A stretch of DNA of 64,000 nt from Qipengyuania proteolytica (GTDB lineage Bacteria; Pseudomonadota; Alphaproteobacteria; Sphingomonadales; Sphingomonadaceae), in the NCBI RefSeq assembly GCF_019711565.1, contig NZ_JAIGNN010000001.1, forward strand, positions 868,001 to 932,000, in the 5' to 3' direction. How positions within the stretch are numbered: position 1 is the stretch's first letter; each line of letters starts with the position of its first letter. The notes below the pieces were generated by a model that saw only the letters and a program-made list of their open reading frames with translations, made no database searches and was not told the DNA's origin. The position numbers were made by a program, and so were the translations under genes. Below, in pieces: positions 17,117 to 25,876 of this stretch.

Positions 17117-17980
17117 TTACTCCGCCGCATACACCCGCACCCAGTCGACCAGCATCGCCACTTTGCCAGTCTTCACCTTGTCGACCGTCTCCTGCGGCAC
17201 GCCATTGTAGGGCTCCTCGATCCCGTTGGTCTTGAACGGGTATGCGCCGCCCATGGCGAAGTTGAGGATCAGGTACTTGGGGTTGTCGAAACGCCACTTG
17301 CCGTAATTCTCGACCATCGGTCGGGTCACGCGGTAGAGCGTGTGGCCGTCGATCTGGAACAACAGCTCGTCCTCGGTCCATTCGACCGCATAGACGTGCC
17401 AGTCGGTCACGTCCTGGCCTTCGGGGAAGAAGAACTTGTTCACCAGCGGGGTCTCGCCCGAATAGCCGGGGCCGTGGAGGGCGACGCCGATCCAATCCTT
17501 CTCGCCGACATATTCCATGATGTCGATTTCGCCCGTGTCGGGCCATTTGTCGTTGCCGAGCAGCCACCACGCGGGCCAGGTGCCTTCCGCGTCGGGAAGC
17601 TTGATGCGCGCCTCGGCGCGGCCATAGGTGAAGTCGAACTTGCCCTTGCTCTCGATCCGGCCAGAGACGAAGGGCGCCTTGCGGTCCGGATGCGGGTCGA
17701 CTCCCGGCTTGTAGAGCGGGCGCAGCATCAGCACGCCGCCTTCCGCCCCTGCGGCACCATCGACGAAGCCGATCACCGCCGGATCGTCGACATAGGCCTG
17801 CTGTTCGTTGTTGACCCAGAAGTCCGGCCCGATCGTGATCCACTTGTCGCGATCGAGCGCGCCGTCGTTGAATTCGTCCGCGAACAGCAGCGTGCGCTCA
17901 TTGGCGCCATCCTGCGCCTGCGCGAGTGCCGGGAACGCGAGCCCTAGCGCAGCGGCGAGGGTGAGGGTGCGACGGATCAT
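17117..17980 (-). CDS. Secreted family 16 glycoside hydrolase (beta-glucanase/laminarinase type)
   Basis: A 287-residue GH16 enzyme with a Sec signal peptide (MIRRTLTLAAALGLAFPALAQAQ). The catalytic signature GEIDIMEY has the nucleophile Glu151, Asp153 and acid/base Glu156. Aromatic subsite residues (AWWLLGNDKWPDTG, WHVYAVEWTEDELLFQIDG) fit a jelly-roll beta-1,3 or beta-1,3-1,4 glucanase. Substrate is not fixed by sequence; laminarin is plausible for a marine sphingomonad (inference). AGGAG precedes the ATG by seven bases, and a LacI-type operator lies at 18000-18013 just upstream. No transporter or TonB receptor is adjacent. Confidence 0.9.
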   Translation of the reverse strand: MIRRTLTLAAALGLAFPALAQAQDGANERTLLFADEFNDGALDRDKWITIGPDFWVNNEQQAYVDDPAVIGFVDGAAGAEGGVLMLRPLYKPGVDPHPDRKAPFVSGRIESKGKFDFTYGRAEARIKLPDAEGTWPAWWLLGNDKWPDTGEIDIMEYVGEKDWIGVALHGPGYSGETPLVNKFFFPEGQDVTDWHVYAVEWTEDELLFQIDGHTLYRVTRPMVENYGKWRFDNPKYLILNFAMGGAYPFKTNGIEEPYNGVPQETVDKVKTGKVAMLVDWVRVYAAE

Positions 17981-17999
17981 GACGGCTCTCCTGTAATCT

Positions 18000-18013
18000 T
18001 GTGAACGTTATCA
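18000..18013. promoter_or_regulatory. LacI-type operator before the GH16 gene
   Basis: TGTGAACGTTATCA has the AACGTT core and TG/CA ends typical of LacI-family operators (for example TGATAACGTTATCA), symmetric at 10 of 14 positions. It sits 20 bases upstream of the GH16 ATG, where a repressor would block transcription or early elongation. No LacI-family gene is in the window, so the regulator would act from elsewhere. Confidence 0.5.
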
Positions 18014-18156
18014 TTACAGCTCGGGCGCCGGTTGGCCAGCCCTGCGGATACGTTTTCTCGCCAACGACTGGCGCAGGCGCGCTGGATCGGCAATAGGCTG
18101 GGCGCATTATGGAGACGAGCAGGGACCGACCTGCCGCCAGACCTTCGGAGACCGCC

Positions 18157-20049
18157 ATGCGCCGCCTGCTTCCCCTTGCCAGCATCCTGCTTGCCACCAG
18201 CGCCTGCACCACCACCGACGTTGCCGTGGCGCCCGACGCGCGCGATCCGGTGATGATCGCGCCGATTCTGACCAGCGCTGACGCGCTGGACACGTCGACC
18301 TACGCGCAGCCGCAAGTCGCACGGGTGACGCATGTCGCGCTCGACCTCGATCTCGATTTCGAACGCAAGCGGGTGGCAGGCTCGGCCCTGCTCGACGTGC
18401 AGGCCGCACCGGGGGCCGATGAGATCGTGCTCGATACCAAAAAGCTGACAGTCATTGCGGTCAGCGATGGAGCTGGAACTCCGCTGGTGTGGAACATGGG
18501 GCAGACCGACGGCGAGAGGGGCGCGCCGCTTACCATCGCGATCGGCGATGCCCGCCGGATTTCGATCACCTATGCCGCCAGCGATGCCGACGCGCTGCAA
18601 TGGCTCAGCCCCGAACAGACCGCGGGCGGGAAGCATCCCTTCCTTTTCAGCCAGGGTCAGGCCATCCTCAATCGCACTTGGATCCCAACGCAGGACAGCC
18701 CCGGCATCCGCCAGACCTGGGAGGCGCGTATTACCGCGCCCAAGCCGCTCGACGTGGTCATGAGCGGCATCGCGCAGGCGGAGCCGGAAGACCTCGGCGA
18801 TGGCCGCCGTGCTTTCCGTTTCGTGATGGACAAGCCGGTCGCACCTTATCTGATCGCGATCGCGGCCGGCGATATCGACTTCGCCGCAATCGGGCCGCGC
18901 ACCGGCGTCTGGGCGGAGCCTGCCACGCTCGAGCGCGCACGCTACGAAGTGGCCGATACCGAGGCCATGGTCGAGGCTGCCGAACGGCTCTACGGGCCCT
19001 ATCGCTGGGGGCGCTACGACATGATCGTCCTGCCGCCTGCCTTCCCCTATGGCGGGATGGAAAACCCTGTGATGACCTTTCTCACGCCCACGTTCATCGC
19101 CGGCGACCGCAGCCTGACGGGCCTCGTCGCGCACGAACTGGCGCATAGCTGGTCGGGCAATCTCGTGACCAACGCGGTGTGGGGCGATGGCTGGCTCAAC
19201 GAAGGCGTCACGTCCTATTTCGAGAACCGCATCGTCGAGGAGATCTATGGCGAGAAGCGCGCGAAGCAGGAAGTCGCACTCGACTACATGGCGATCATCG
19301 AAACGCTGGAAGAGGTTGGCTACGAAGCGCCGGGCACCGCGCTTCACCAGCCCGACGGCACGGATAGTGCGGGTTCGGCGATCGTCTACAACAAGGGGGC
19401 GGCCTTCCTGCGCACGCTGGAGCGGGAATACGGCCGCGAGCGCTTCGATGCGTGGCTGCGCCAGTGGTTCGACAGGCACGCTTTCCAGCCTGCGACCTCT
19501 TTGATGATATACGAAGACCTGAAGACCAATCTCGCCGGGAGCGAGGCCGAAGCTGAACGGATCAAGCTGCGCGACTGGATCTACGCACCGGGCTTGCCGT
19601 CGAATGTGGCCAAGCCCGACCCGGTTGCCTTTGCCGAAATCGACGCCGCCTCCGCTGACTATGCCGGGGCAGGGAGCATTCCGGGTGGCTGGCGCGACTG
19701 GACCAGCGCCGAGCGCCAGCGCTTCCTCCAGACTTTGCCGCAAGCCCGCACCGCGGCTGAACTGGCGCGGCTCGACGAGGCGCTGGGTCTTTCGACCACC
19801 GGCAATAACGAGGAGCTGTTCCTTTGGCTCGAACTTGCGCTGGCCAATCGCTACGCGCCCGCGGTGTCGCAGGCCGAGGCGTTCCTCGCCCGCGTGGGCC
19901 GCGCGAAGTTCGTCCGCCCGCTCTTCCAGACGCTGTGGGACCAGGGTGACTGGGGTCGCGAGATCGCCCGGCGCATTTATGGCGAGACACGCAGCAGCTA
20001 TCATGCGGTCACGCGCAGCGGCGTCGACAGGATCATGGCGAAAGACTGA
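18157..20049 (+). CDS. M1-family zinc aminopeptidase (LTA4-hydrolase-like)
   Basis: A 630-residue M1 metallopeptidase. The ATG at 18157 follows CGGAG with good spacing and begins a signal sequence (MRRLLPLASILLATSAC); the Cys could be lipidated although the -3 residue is atypical. The domain order is beta-barrel N-domain, then the catalytic domain with the exopeptidase motif GGMENP and zinc site H326-E327-L-A-H330 with Glu349 in LNEG, then a helical C-terminal domain of the leukotriene-A4-hydrolase type. It removes N-terminal amino acids from peptides in the periplasm. GGMENP instead of GAMEN groups it with LTA4H and aminopeptidase B. Confidence 0.93.
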   Translation: MRRLLPLASILLATSACTTTDVAVAPDARDPVMIAPILTSADALDTSTYAQPQVARVTHVALDLDLDFERKRVAGSALLDVQAAPGADEIVLDTKKLTVIAVSDGAGTPLVWNMGQTDGERGAPLTIAIGDARRISITYAASDADALQWLSPEQTAGGKHPFLFSQGQAILNRTWIPTQDSPGIRQTWEARITAPKPLDVVMSGIAQAEPEDLGDGRRAFRFVMDKPVAPYLIAIAAGDIDFAAIGPRTGVWAEPATLERARYEVADTEAMVEAAERLYGPYRWGRYDMIVLPPAFPYGGMENPVMTFLTPTFIAGDRSLTGLVAHELAHSWSGNLVTNAVWGDGWLNEGVTSYFENRIVEEIYGEKRAKQEVALDYMAIIETLEEVGYEAPGTALHQPDGTDSAGSAIVYNKGAAFLRTLEREYGRERFDAWLRQWFDRHAFQPATSLMIYEDLKTNLAGSEAEAERIKLRDWIYAPGLPSNVAKPDPVAFAEIDAASADYAGAGSIPGGWRDWTSAERQRFLQTLPQARTAAELARLDEALGLSTTGNNEELFLWLELALANRYAPAVSQAEAFLARVGRAKFVRPLFQTLWDQGDWGREIARRIYGETRSSYHAVTRSGVDRIMAKD

Positions 20050-20177
20050 CAACGCCTCCCGCGACCCCGAAAACTTGTAAAAACATGCGCTGTGGCAAGC
20101 GCCCTCTTGGTGCGGGCGGGAGAGGCGGTTAGGCTGTCCTGCGACATTGGCGTGCGCGGAGCGGGAAAGGACGTGCC

Positions 20178-21479
20178 ATGAAGCTGGCGATGGGATTGCT
20201 CCTGGCATTGGCGGGGCTGGTCGGGCTGCAGACCCCGGCAGCGGCACAGTCAGGCGAAACGGTCGAATACGTCGTCCGGCGGGGTGACACGCTGAACGAT
20301 CTGGCGCGCGAGTATTTCACCGGGCAGCGCGCCGTCCCCGCGGTCATGCGCCTCAACCGCATCCGCGACCCACGACGCATGCCGACGGGCAAGGTCCTCA
20401 CCTTGCCGCGCAGTATCTTGCGATACCAGCCCGAACCGTTGCGGGTGCTGGCCTTCTCCGGCCCTGTGAGCATCACCCGATCAGGTGCCGAACAGGCGCT
20501 TGCGGTGGGCAACCCCGTGCTCGAAGGCGCGCGGGTCACAACGGGGCGCGACGGGTTCATCTCGATCGGGGGCAGGGGCAATTCGCGCGTCTCTCTGCCC
20601 TCCAATTCGGCGGTCGAGATCCGCCAGGCGCGGCGCTACGTGATCAACGATGCGGTCGATTTCGACGTGCGGGTGCTGCGCGGCCGGACCGAGACGGTAG
20701 CGCCGAAGCTCAAAGCCAACGAACGCTTCCGGGTCGGCACGCCAATGGCTGTTACTGCCGTCCGCGGGACCGAGTTCCGCGTCGCCTTCTACGAGGGCGA
20801 AGATCGCTCGCTGACCGAAGTGGTCGAGGGTGCGGTCGTGGTCGCCACCGGTGCAGCGGAGCAGGTGGCCGAAGCTGGACTAGGCGTAGCGTCTGTCGGC
20901 GAGCGGCTGGGTGATCCCGAAGCGCTCCTTCCGGCCCCGGACGTCGTCGATGCCGGCCGGATTCAGACCGGCGAAGTGCTGGAATTCGTGATCGAAGAGG
21001 TGGCGAAAGCCGAAGGCTATCGGACCCAGATCGCGCGCGATGCCGGTTTTATCGAGCTGATCGCGGAGGAGGTGAGCGAGGCCCCCGTCGCCACCTTTGA
21101 GGATATCGGCGACGGGCGGCTGTTCGTCCGCAGCCGGGCGATTGCCGAAAGCAAGCTGGAAGGATTCGCGGACACGCATTCCTTCCGCCGCAAGCGCGTC
21201 GGCGCCGCCGCGAGCGTCGAAAGTTTGCCCTATGACGATGCCTTCAAGTTCGTCTGGCTGCCTGAAGGCGAGGGGAAGAGCTATGCCGGTTTCCAACTGT
21301 GGAACGCGACCCGCCCCGACGCGATGATCGTCGACGAGATCGGCCTGCAGACCAAGGGCTTCTATATCGGGTCGCTCGCGCCCGGGAGCTACAAGTGGCG
21401 CGTGGCGACCTTCCAGATCGACGATGGCGACATCATCAAGGTGTGGGGGCCGACGCAGGACTTCACCGTCTCGGACTGA
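20178..21479 (+). CDS. Secreted LysM and FecR domain protein
   Basis: A 433-residue exported protein (signal MKLAMGLLLALAGLVGLQTPAAAQ). LysM-like residues 30-85 (VEYVVRRGDTLNDLAREYF) should bind peptidoglycan. A FecR domain follows at about 95-220 (VTTGRDGFISIGGRGNSRVSLPSNSAVEI, then VRGTEFRVAF). The C-terminal half has Ig-like repeats ending with SYKWRVATFQIDDGD. It lies 27 bases upstream of the CHASE2 histidine kinase. FecR/LysM-CHASE2 pairs recur in proteobacteria and suggest that this protein feeds an envelope signal to the kinase; that link is inference. Confidence 0.82.
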   Translation: MKLAMGLLLALAGLVGLQTPAAAQSGETVEYVVRRGDTLNDLAREYFTGQRAVPAVMRLNRIRDPRRMPTGKVLTLPRSILRYQPEPLRVLAFSGPVSITRSGAEQALAVGNPVLEGARVTTGRDGFISIGGRGNSRVSLPSNSAVEIRQARRYVINDAVDFDVRVLRGRTETVAPKLKANERFRVGTPMAVTAVRGTEFRVAFYEGEDRSLTEVVEGAVVVATGAAEQVAEAGLGVASVGERLGDPEALLPAPDVVDAGRIQTGEVLEFVIEEVAKAEGYRTQIARDAGFIELIAEEVSEAPVATFEDIGDGRLFVRSRAIAESKLEGFADTHSFRRKRVGAAASVESLPYDDAFKFVWLPEGEGKSYAGFQLWNATRPDAMIVDEIGLQTKGFYIGSLAPGSYKWRVATFQIDDGDIIKVWGPTQDFTVSD

Positions 21480-21506
21480 CGGTTTTCAGCCGCAGGCATC
21501 GCCGCC

Positions 21507-23663
21507 ATGAGCAAGTTCCGCCTCTTCGCCGAATGGCTGGTGTTGCTGGCGATAGCGACCGCGTTGGTGGTCTTCGCGCAGCAGCGCGAACTGACCCAAA
21601 GGCTCGACCTGTGGATCCTCGATGCCGTGCTGTCGGCATCCGGGTCGCAGCCGGACCCGCGGATCGTCATCGTCGAGATCGACGACCGCAGTCTCGACCG
21701 GCTGGGTGCCTGGCCGTGGGGTCGCGATACCCATGCGGCTCTTGTCAGGCGCATCGAGCAGGCGAAACCGGCGGTGGTGGGCATCGATATCCTCTTCCTC
21801 GACCGTAGCGAGGAAGCGGTCGATGCCGATCTTGCCTCGGCGATCGCAGAGGGCGGCAATGTCGTGCTGCCCCACACCTTTGCTGCCACCCCCGATGGCA
21901 GCGCCCTGCAACCCGTAACCCCGATCGCCCCGCTGGCCGAAGCCGCCGCGACTATCGGCCATGTTGCCGTGGCGCCCGATAGCGACGGATCGCTGCGACG
22001 GTTCGACCTCGTCCGCGTCGCCTCCGGCCAGCGCTTTCCGCATTTCGCCGGCCGCGTTGCCGAACTGGCCGGTGCGCCTGCGCCGGTTACCGGCAAGGAC
22101 GCGGCGATCGTGCCTTTCGAGAGGGCAGGCTCCTTCCCTGCCGTCTCGGCTGGCGAGGTCCTCGACGGCGCGGTGCCGGAGGCATTCTTGCGCGACCGGA
22201 TCGTCCTCGTCGGCGCGACCGCACAGGGGCTCGGCGACCGGTATTCGGTGCCGGGCTACGCAGGCGGCCTGATGACCGGCGTGGAAACGCAGGCGAACCT
22301 GTTGAGTGCCATGCTCGGCGGCAGGCTCGTGACCGAGTTCTCACGGCCCTGGACGCTGGTGCTGCACCTCGCGATCATTGCCGTCCTGTTCATCGCATTC
22401 TGGCGCCTTTCGCCGCGTGGCGGGCTCAACACCGCGATTGCGCTGATCGCCGTTCTGCTCGCCGCCGCAGCCCTCTCGCTCAGGCTCGCAGGCGTCTGGC
22501 TGGCCATCGGGCCGGCCATCATCGCCATCATCGTCGCCTATCCGTTGTGGGGCTGGCGACGGCTTGCCGCGGTCAGCCGCTTCCTCGAAGCCGAGGTCGC
22601 GGCACTGGGCGCGGTGGAGCAAGAAAGGCACGAGCCCGCCGATGGCTTCGACCATGTCGCGCGGCAGGTCCAGAACCTGAAGCGCCTGACCGGCGACATC
22701 ACCAGCAACCTCGCCTTCGTGCAATCCGTGCTCGACGCCTCGCCCGATGCCATGGTCGTGCTCGAAGGCGATGGCATGGTTTCGATGACCAATGATGCGG
22801 CAGACATGTTGTTCGGGTCCGTGCTGACGGGTGGACCCTTACGGCTCGAGCGGGCCTATGCGGTGATCGGCGCCCATCTCGACGATGATGGCCGCGAGCT
22901 GGCCGTCGATGACGGGCGCTGTTTCCTTATCGCAAAAGCGCCGATCGATCACAGCGTGGGGAGCGAAGTGCTGGTGTTCCGCGACATTACCCGCATCAAG
23001 GAAGACGAGCGCCAGCGGCGCGAAACGCTCGAATTCCTGTCGCACGACATGCGCTCGCCGCAGGTTGCGATCATCGGGCTGACCAGCGAATCCGGGGCGA
23101 CGCTGGGCGCGGACGAGCGCCTTGCGCGGATCGAAAAGCAGGCGCGTCGTACGCTCAAGCTGACCGACGATTTCGTCCAGATCGCCCGGCTGTCGAGCGA
23201 GGGGATCGTGAAGGAGGAAACCGAGATCAATGCGCTGGCGATGGAAGCCGCGGACCGCGCCTTTCCGCTGGCGCATCGCAAGCAGGTGAAGGTGGCCGTC
23301 CAGGCGAGCGACGACTTGCTTTATGCCCACGTCGACCATTCGGCGCTGTCCCGCGCGCTGGACAATCTGGTCGGCAATGCAATCAAGTTCGCGCCACCCG
23401 GCTCGCAGGTCGATGTCGTCGTCGGCCCGGGCGACGGGGCCCGGTTTGTGCTGATCGTGCGCGATCATGGCCCGGGCTTGCCGCCCGAGCGTGCCGAGGA
23501 CCCGTTCGCGCGGTTCGGCGCACAAAGCGAGACGGCAGGCCCGAGCGCCGGGCTCGGCCTCGCCTATTGCAAGCAGGTGGTCCAGAGCCACGGGGGGGAG
23601 ATCGAAATCGACACCGCGCCCGGCAAAGGCACGAAATTTCGCCTCGCTATCCCCTATTCCTGA
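21507..23663 (+). CDS. CHASE2-domain sensor histidine kinase
   Basis: A 718-residue membrane sensor kinase. An N-terminal membrane helix (about 8-25) precedes an extracytoplasmic CHASE2 domain (about 35-270: VIVEIDDRSLDRLGAWPWGRDTHA, then DRIVLVGATAQGLGD). Two or three helices follow (285-350), then a PAS-like region (about 405-500), HisKA with phosphoacceptor His513 in EFLSHDMRSP, and a HATPase domain with DNLVGNAIKFAP, RDHGPGLP and GLGLAYCKQVV. It should phosphorylate a response regulator; the OmpR-type gene at 24228 is the obvious candidate although it is on the other strand. Its 3-prime end overlaps the convergent lipoprotein gene by ten bases. Confidence 0.93.
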   Translation: MSKFRLFAEWLVLLAIATALVVFAQQRELTQRLDLWILDAVLSASGSQPDPRIVIVEIDDRSLDRLGAWPWGRDTHAALVRRIEQAKPAVVGIDILFLDRSEEAVDADLASAIAEGGNVVLPHTFAATPDGSALQPVTPIAPLAEAAATIGHVAVAPDSDGSLRRFDLVRVASGQRFPHFAGRVAELAGAPAPVTGKDAAIVPFERAGSFPAVSAGEVLDGAVPEAFLRDRIVLVGATAQGLGDRYSVPGYAGGLMTGVETQANLLSAMLGGRLVTEFSRPWTLVLHLAIIAVLFIAFWRLSPRGGLNTAIALIAVLLAAAALSLRLAGVWLAIGPAIIAIIVAYPLWGWRRLAAVSRFLEAEVAALGAVEQERHEPADGFDHVARQVQNLKRLTGDITSNLAFVQSVLDASPDAMVVLEGDGMVSMTNDAADMLFGSVLTGGPLRLERAYAVIGAHLDDDGRELAVDDGRCFLIAKAPIDHSVGSEVLVFRDITRIKEDERQRRETLEFLSHDMRSPQVAIIGLTSESGATLGADERLARIEKQARRTLKLTDDFVQIARLSSEGIVKEETEINALAMEAADRAFPLAHRKQVKVAVQASDDLLYAHVDHSALSRALDNLVGNAIKFAPPGSQVDVVVGPGDGARFVLIVRDHGPGLPPERAEDPFARFGAQSETAGPSAGLGLAYCKQVVQSHGGEIEIDTAPGKGTKFRLAIPYS

Positions 23664-24202
23664 ACCGCTACAGGCGAGCCGGCGCCGAGCGCTTCGCGTA
23701 CGAGCAGGTCGGCGAGCGCTTCAAGCTTCGAAAGATCGTCCGGACAACCGATGTAGTTTCCCTCGGACTTGCCGACGAGCGTGTTGCTCGCGCGGTCATA
23801 GAGGGCCAGCGAGCCCTTGACCCGGGTCGGCCTGCACTTGTGGTACCACTTGGCGGCCGGATCATTGCCGGCTGGCTGCGCGACGGGATTCCCGTCCTGC
23901 CCGACGGCCACGATCGTGGTGCCGGCATCATGCGAGGCGATGGCGAAATCGGCGATCCTGCTGCTGCCCTTGCGATCCGCAATACCGCGTTCAGCGAGGG
24001 ACGACTTGAGCACGCCTGCAAACCGTGCGCGCAGGGCGCTTTCCTCTTCGGTCACCACGAATTCGACATCCTGCGGCGCAGAAACGTCGGCGGAACTGAA
24101 GGTCGTTACCGGATCACGCGCAATCGAGCAGCCCGCCAATTGAACCGCGCAAACAAGTGCAATCGATGCGCCGAAGGTGCTCGTCCTGCGTCCGTTGGTC
24201 AT
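23654..24202 (-). CDS. Hypothetical lipoprotein
   Basis: A 182-residue protein with a lipoprotein signal (MTNGRRTSTFGASIALVCAVQLAGC, lipobox LAGC). The mature part has an alpha/beta look: residues 40-65 are acidic and helical, and KWYHKCRPTRVKGSLALYDRASNTLVGKSEGNYIGCPDDL contains two Cys that could form a disulfide. I recognise no named family. The ATG at 24202 is preferred to an upstream TTG. It sits between the kinase and the response regulator, in the same direction as the regulator and 25 bases after it, so it may be cotranscribed with the regulator and belong to the same envelope-signalling locus. Confidence 0.75.
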   Translation of the reverse strand: MTNGRRTSTFGASIALVCAVQLAGCSIARDPVTTFSSADVSAPQDVEFVVTEEESALRARFAGVLKSSLAERGIADRKGSSRIADFAIASHDAGTTIVAVGQDGNPVAQPAGNDPAAKWYHKCRPTRVKGSLALYDRASNTLVGKSEGNYIGCPDDLSKLEALADLLVREALGAGSPVAVQE

Positions 24203-24227
24203 GGTCGGTCCCAATCAGTTGCTGCCG

Positions 24228-24920
24228 CTATTCATCATCAGCATACTGATCCATGCGATAACCAAAACCGAAAACTGTCCGGATAACAAAGCCGTTCTCG
24301 GGTGCGAGTTGCAGTTTAGAGCGCAGGCGCGACACGTGCATGTCGATCGTGCGGGTTTCGAGCTCGGCTTGTCCGCCCCAGACGCGCGAGAAAAGATAGC
24401 CGCGCGAGAGCGGCCTATCGAGATTTTCGAAGAACAGCTTGGCGAGCTCGAACTCCTTGGCGGTCAGCTGGACCGGCACGCCGTCGATGGTGATTGCGCG
24501 ATCGAGCCGGTCGATACGGTAGCGGCCGCGCCAGACCGTGCGCTCGCCCTCGGGATTGGCGTTACGCCGCGCGGCGGCTTCGATCCGCGCGCGGATGACA
24601 GCGTCGGATTCGGGTTTGACGATATAGTCAGTCGCGCCCGCTTCGAGGCCGCGCACGATGTCGTCCTTGTCCTGCCGGCTGGTCAGGAGGATTATGGCAG
24701 GCGGTACGTCGAGGTTTTCGGCGGCCCAAGCGACCACCTCCAGGCCGGTCTTGCCAGGCATGTTCCAGTCGAGCAGCGCCACATCGTAGGTTTCCCGCTG
24801 GAGCGCGTTGACGACATCCACGCCGTTGGAAAAGCAGTCCACATCGTGGCCGGCATTCCGTACCACGAAGGACACGTGCTCCAGGATGTCCTTTTCGTCA
24901 TCGGCCAGAGCAATCCGCAT
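24228..24920 (-). CDS. OmpR-family response regulator
   Basis: A 230-residue two-component regulator. The receiver domain has the acidic pocket ADDEKD and phospho-acceptor Asp51 in VALLDWNMPGKTG, switch Ser/Thr in LLTSRQDKDD, and Lys in YIVKPES. The winged-helix DNA-binding domain (about 130-230) has LTAKEFELAKLFFENLDRPLSRGYLFSRVWG and TRTIDMHVSRLRSKL. The ATG at 24920, with GAGG five bases upstream, is chosen over an upstream TTG. It is probably the partner of the CHASE2 kinase at 21507. The target genes are unknown. Confidence 0.93.
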   Translation of the reverse strand: MRIALADDEKDILEHVSFVVRNAGHDVDCFSNGVDVVNALQRETYDVALLDWNMPGKTGLEVVAWAAENLDVPPAIILLTSRQDKDDIVRGLEAGATDYIVKPESDAVIRARIEAAARRNANPEGERTVWRGRYRIDRLDRAITIDGVPVQLTAKEFELAKLFFENLDRPLSRGYLFSRVWGGQAELETRTIDMHVSRLRSKLQLAPENGFVIRTVFGFGYRMDQYADDE

Positions 24921-25223
24921 AGTGCCTCGCAACCTTCCCCGTTATTGCAACCGTGTTACAACCTCGGAACGAGTGCGCCAATGAATGGAGCCCTGCGTAG
25001 GGCCGGATTTACAAGTCTTTACATCGCTGGAAAAAGCGTGGCCTGCATCATTGTAGACACAGGCCACGCCCGTTCAGCCCTTACGGGTGCGACCCGATGG
25101 GCCCGAACTAGACGCCGCTTGCGGGCGGGCGCCTTTACAGTTCGGCGTTGGCATGGCGCCAATCGGTGATGCCGAACTTCAATCGATCCTGGTTCTGCCC
25201 ATTGGCGGGGTTTCCGCCTGCGG
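24921..25223. other. Non-coding stretch between response regulator and small membrane gene
   Basis: I see no convincing gene in these 303 bases. It should contain the response-regulator promoter near 24930-24990 and, on the minus strand, the 3-prime end of a transcript closed by the hairpin at 25031-25069. One short minus-strand frame (about 25220-25140) ends with a protein-like stretch, DRLKFGITDWRHANAEL, before a TAA, but it has no credible start, so it is not called. Confidence 0.5.
25031..25069 (-). terminator. Rho-independent terminator, leftward
   Basis: On the minus strand, GCGTGGCCTG (25069-25060) pairs perfectly with CAGGCCACGC (25045-25036) around a 14-base loop, followed at once by TTTTT (25035-25031). 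It ends a leftward transcript that would include the small gene at 25224-25403 and about 150 bases of 3-prime sequence. Confidence 0.88.
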
Positions 25224-25403
25224 CTAGCGCTCTCCTGCAGAAGCGCCCGCGTCAGGTTCACTCGCAATGGTCGGTGCGGCCGCTTCCCCGGACGTCTGGA
25301 CGATCGCCAGGAGAAAGCACGCGATGACCGATACGGCCCCCAGCCCGATACCAAGGCGCAGGAGGTGAACGCTGCCCTCCGCCCGATCGTCTGCCTCGTT
25401 CAT
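25224..25403 (-). CDS. Small single-pass membrane protein, function unknown
   Basis: A 59-residue product, MNEADDRAEGSVHLLRLGIG..., with an acidic N-terminus, one membrane helix (about residues 14-34, LGIGLGAVSVIACFLLAIV) and a Pro/Ala/Glu-rich tail. An upstream in-frame GTG at 25433 is an alternative start; neither has a strong ribosome-binding site. The transcript appears to end at the terminator at 25031-25069. No family is recognised, and it is called mainly for its membrane-protein layout and the downstream terminator. Confidence 0.4.
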   Translation of the reverse strand: MNEADDRAEGSVHLLRLGIGLGAVSVIACFLLAIVQTSGEAAAPTIASEPDAGASAGER

Positions 25404-25528
25404 CGCGTGCCGGCCCCCGGTCGCACCATGCACCGGGCTTTAGCAGGACCGGGCGATTCTGTTTGTAAACTGTTGCAAACTGCGCCGACCGGCTGGTGGA
25501 GCGGCTTCGCGGGCCTTGAGGCGGGACG

Positions 25529-25876
25529 TCAGGGCGTCAGCCTGACCCGCGCGAAATGCGCTGCGCCTGCAATCGACCGGCGCGGGGCGGTGTCGGATTG
25601 CCCAGCGGGACGGGTGAGGCCGGCCAGGTTGTCGACGACCTTGCCTGTCGCCTGCGTGTCGAGCGAATAGAACACGAGCTTTGCTTGGCGCCGGGTCTCG
25701 ACAAGTCCGGCCTTTCGCAGGACGGCGAGCTGCTGCGAAAGGCCCGGCTGGGCGATGCCGGTTGCCTCTTCAATCTCGCCCACGCTGAGCTCGCTCGCAC
25801 GCAGCGCCTCGAGCACGCGGAAGCGGACGGGATGGGCGATGGCCTTCAGCAGATCGACGGTTTCGTCTGCGCTCAT
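25529..25876 (-). CDS. ArsR/SmtB-family repressor without cysteines
   Basis: A 115-residue winged-helix regulator. The helix-turn-helix is ELSVGEIEEATGIAQPGLSQQLAVLRKAGLVETRR (about 35-70), followed by the wing (AKLVFYSLD). Gene context and sequence type resemble BigR/SqrR/YgaV regulators that sense sulfide-derived persulfides through a pair of cysteines. This protein has no Cys at all, so that mechanism cannot operate. The ATG at 25876 overlaps the peroxiredoxin stop codon as ATGA, so regulator and peroxiredoxin share a transcript. It likely binds the palindrome at 26554-26570 and so controls both its own operon and the rightward sulfur operon (inference). Confidence 0.85.
   Translation of the reverse strand: MSADETVDLLKAIAHPVRFRVLEALRASELSVGEIEEATGIAQPGLSQQLAVLRKAGLVETRRQAKLVFYSLDTQATGKVVDNLAGLTRPAGQSDTAPRRSIAGAAHFARVRLTP

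Noticed and set aside
25140-25222. Short minus-strand frame ending DRLKFGITDWRHANAEL
   Set aside because: Protein-like composition, but no start codon other than a TTG giving 15 residues; a search in relatives is needed before calling it.
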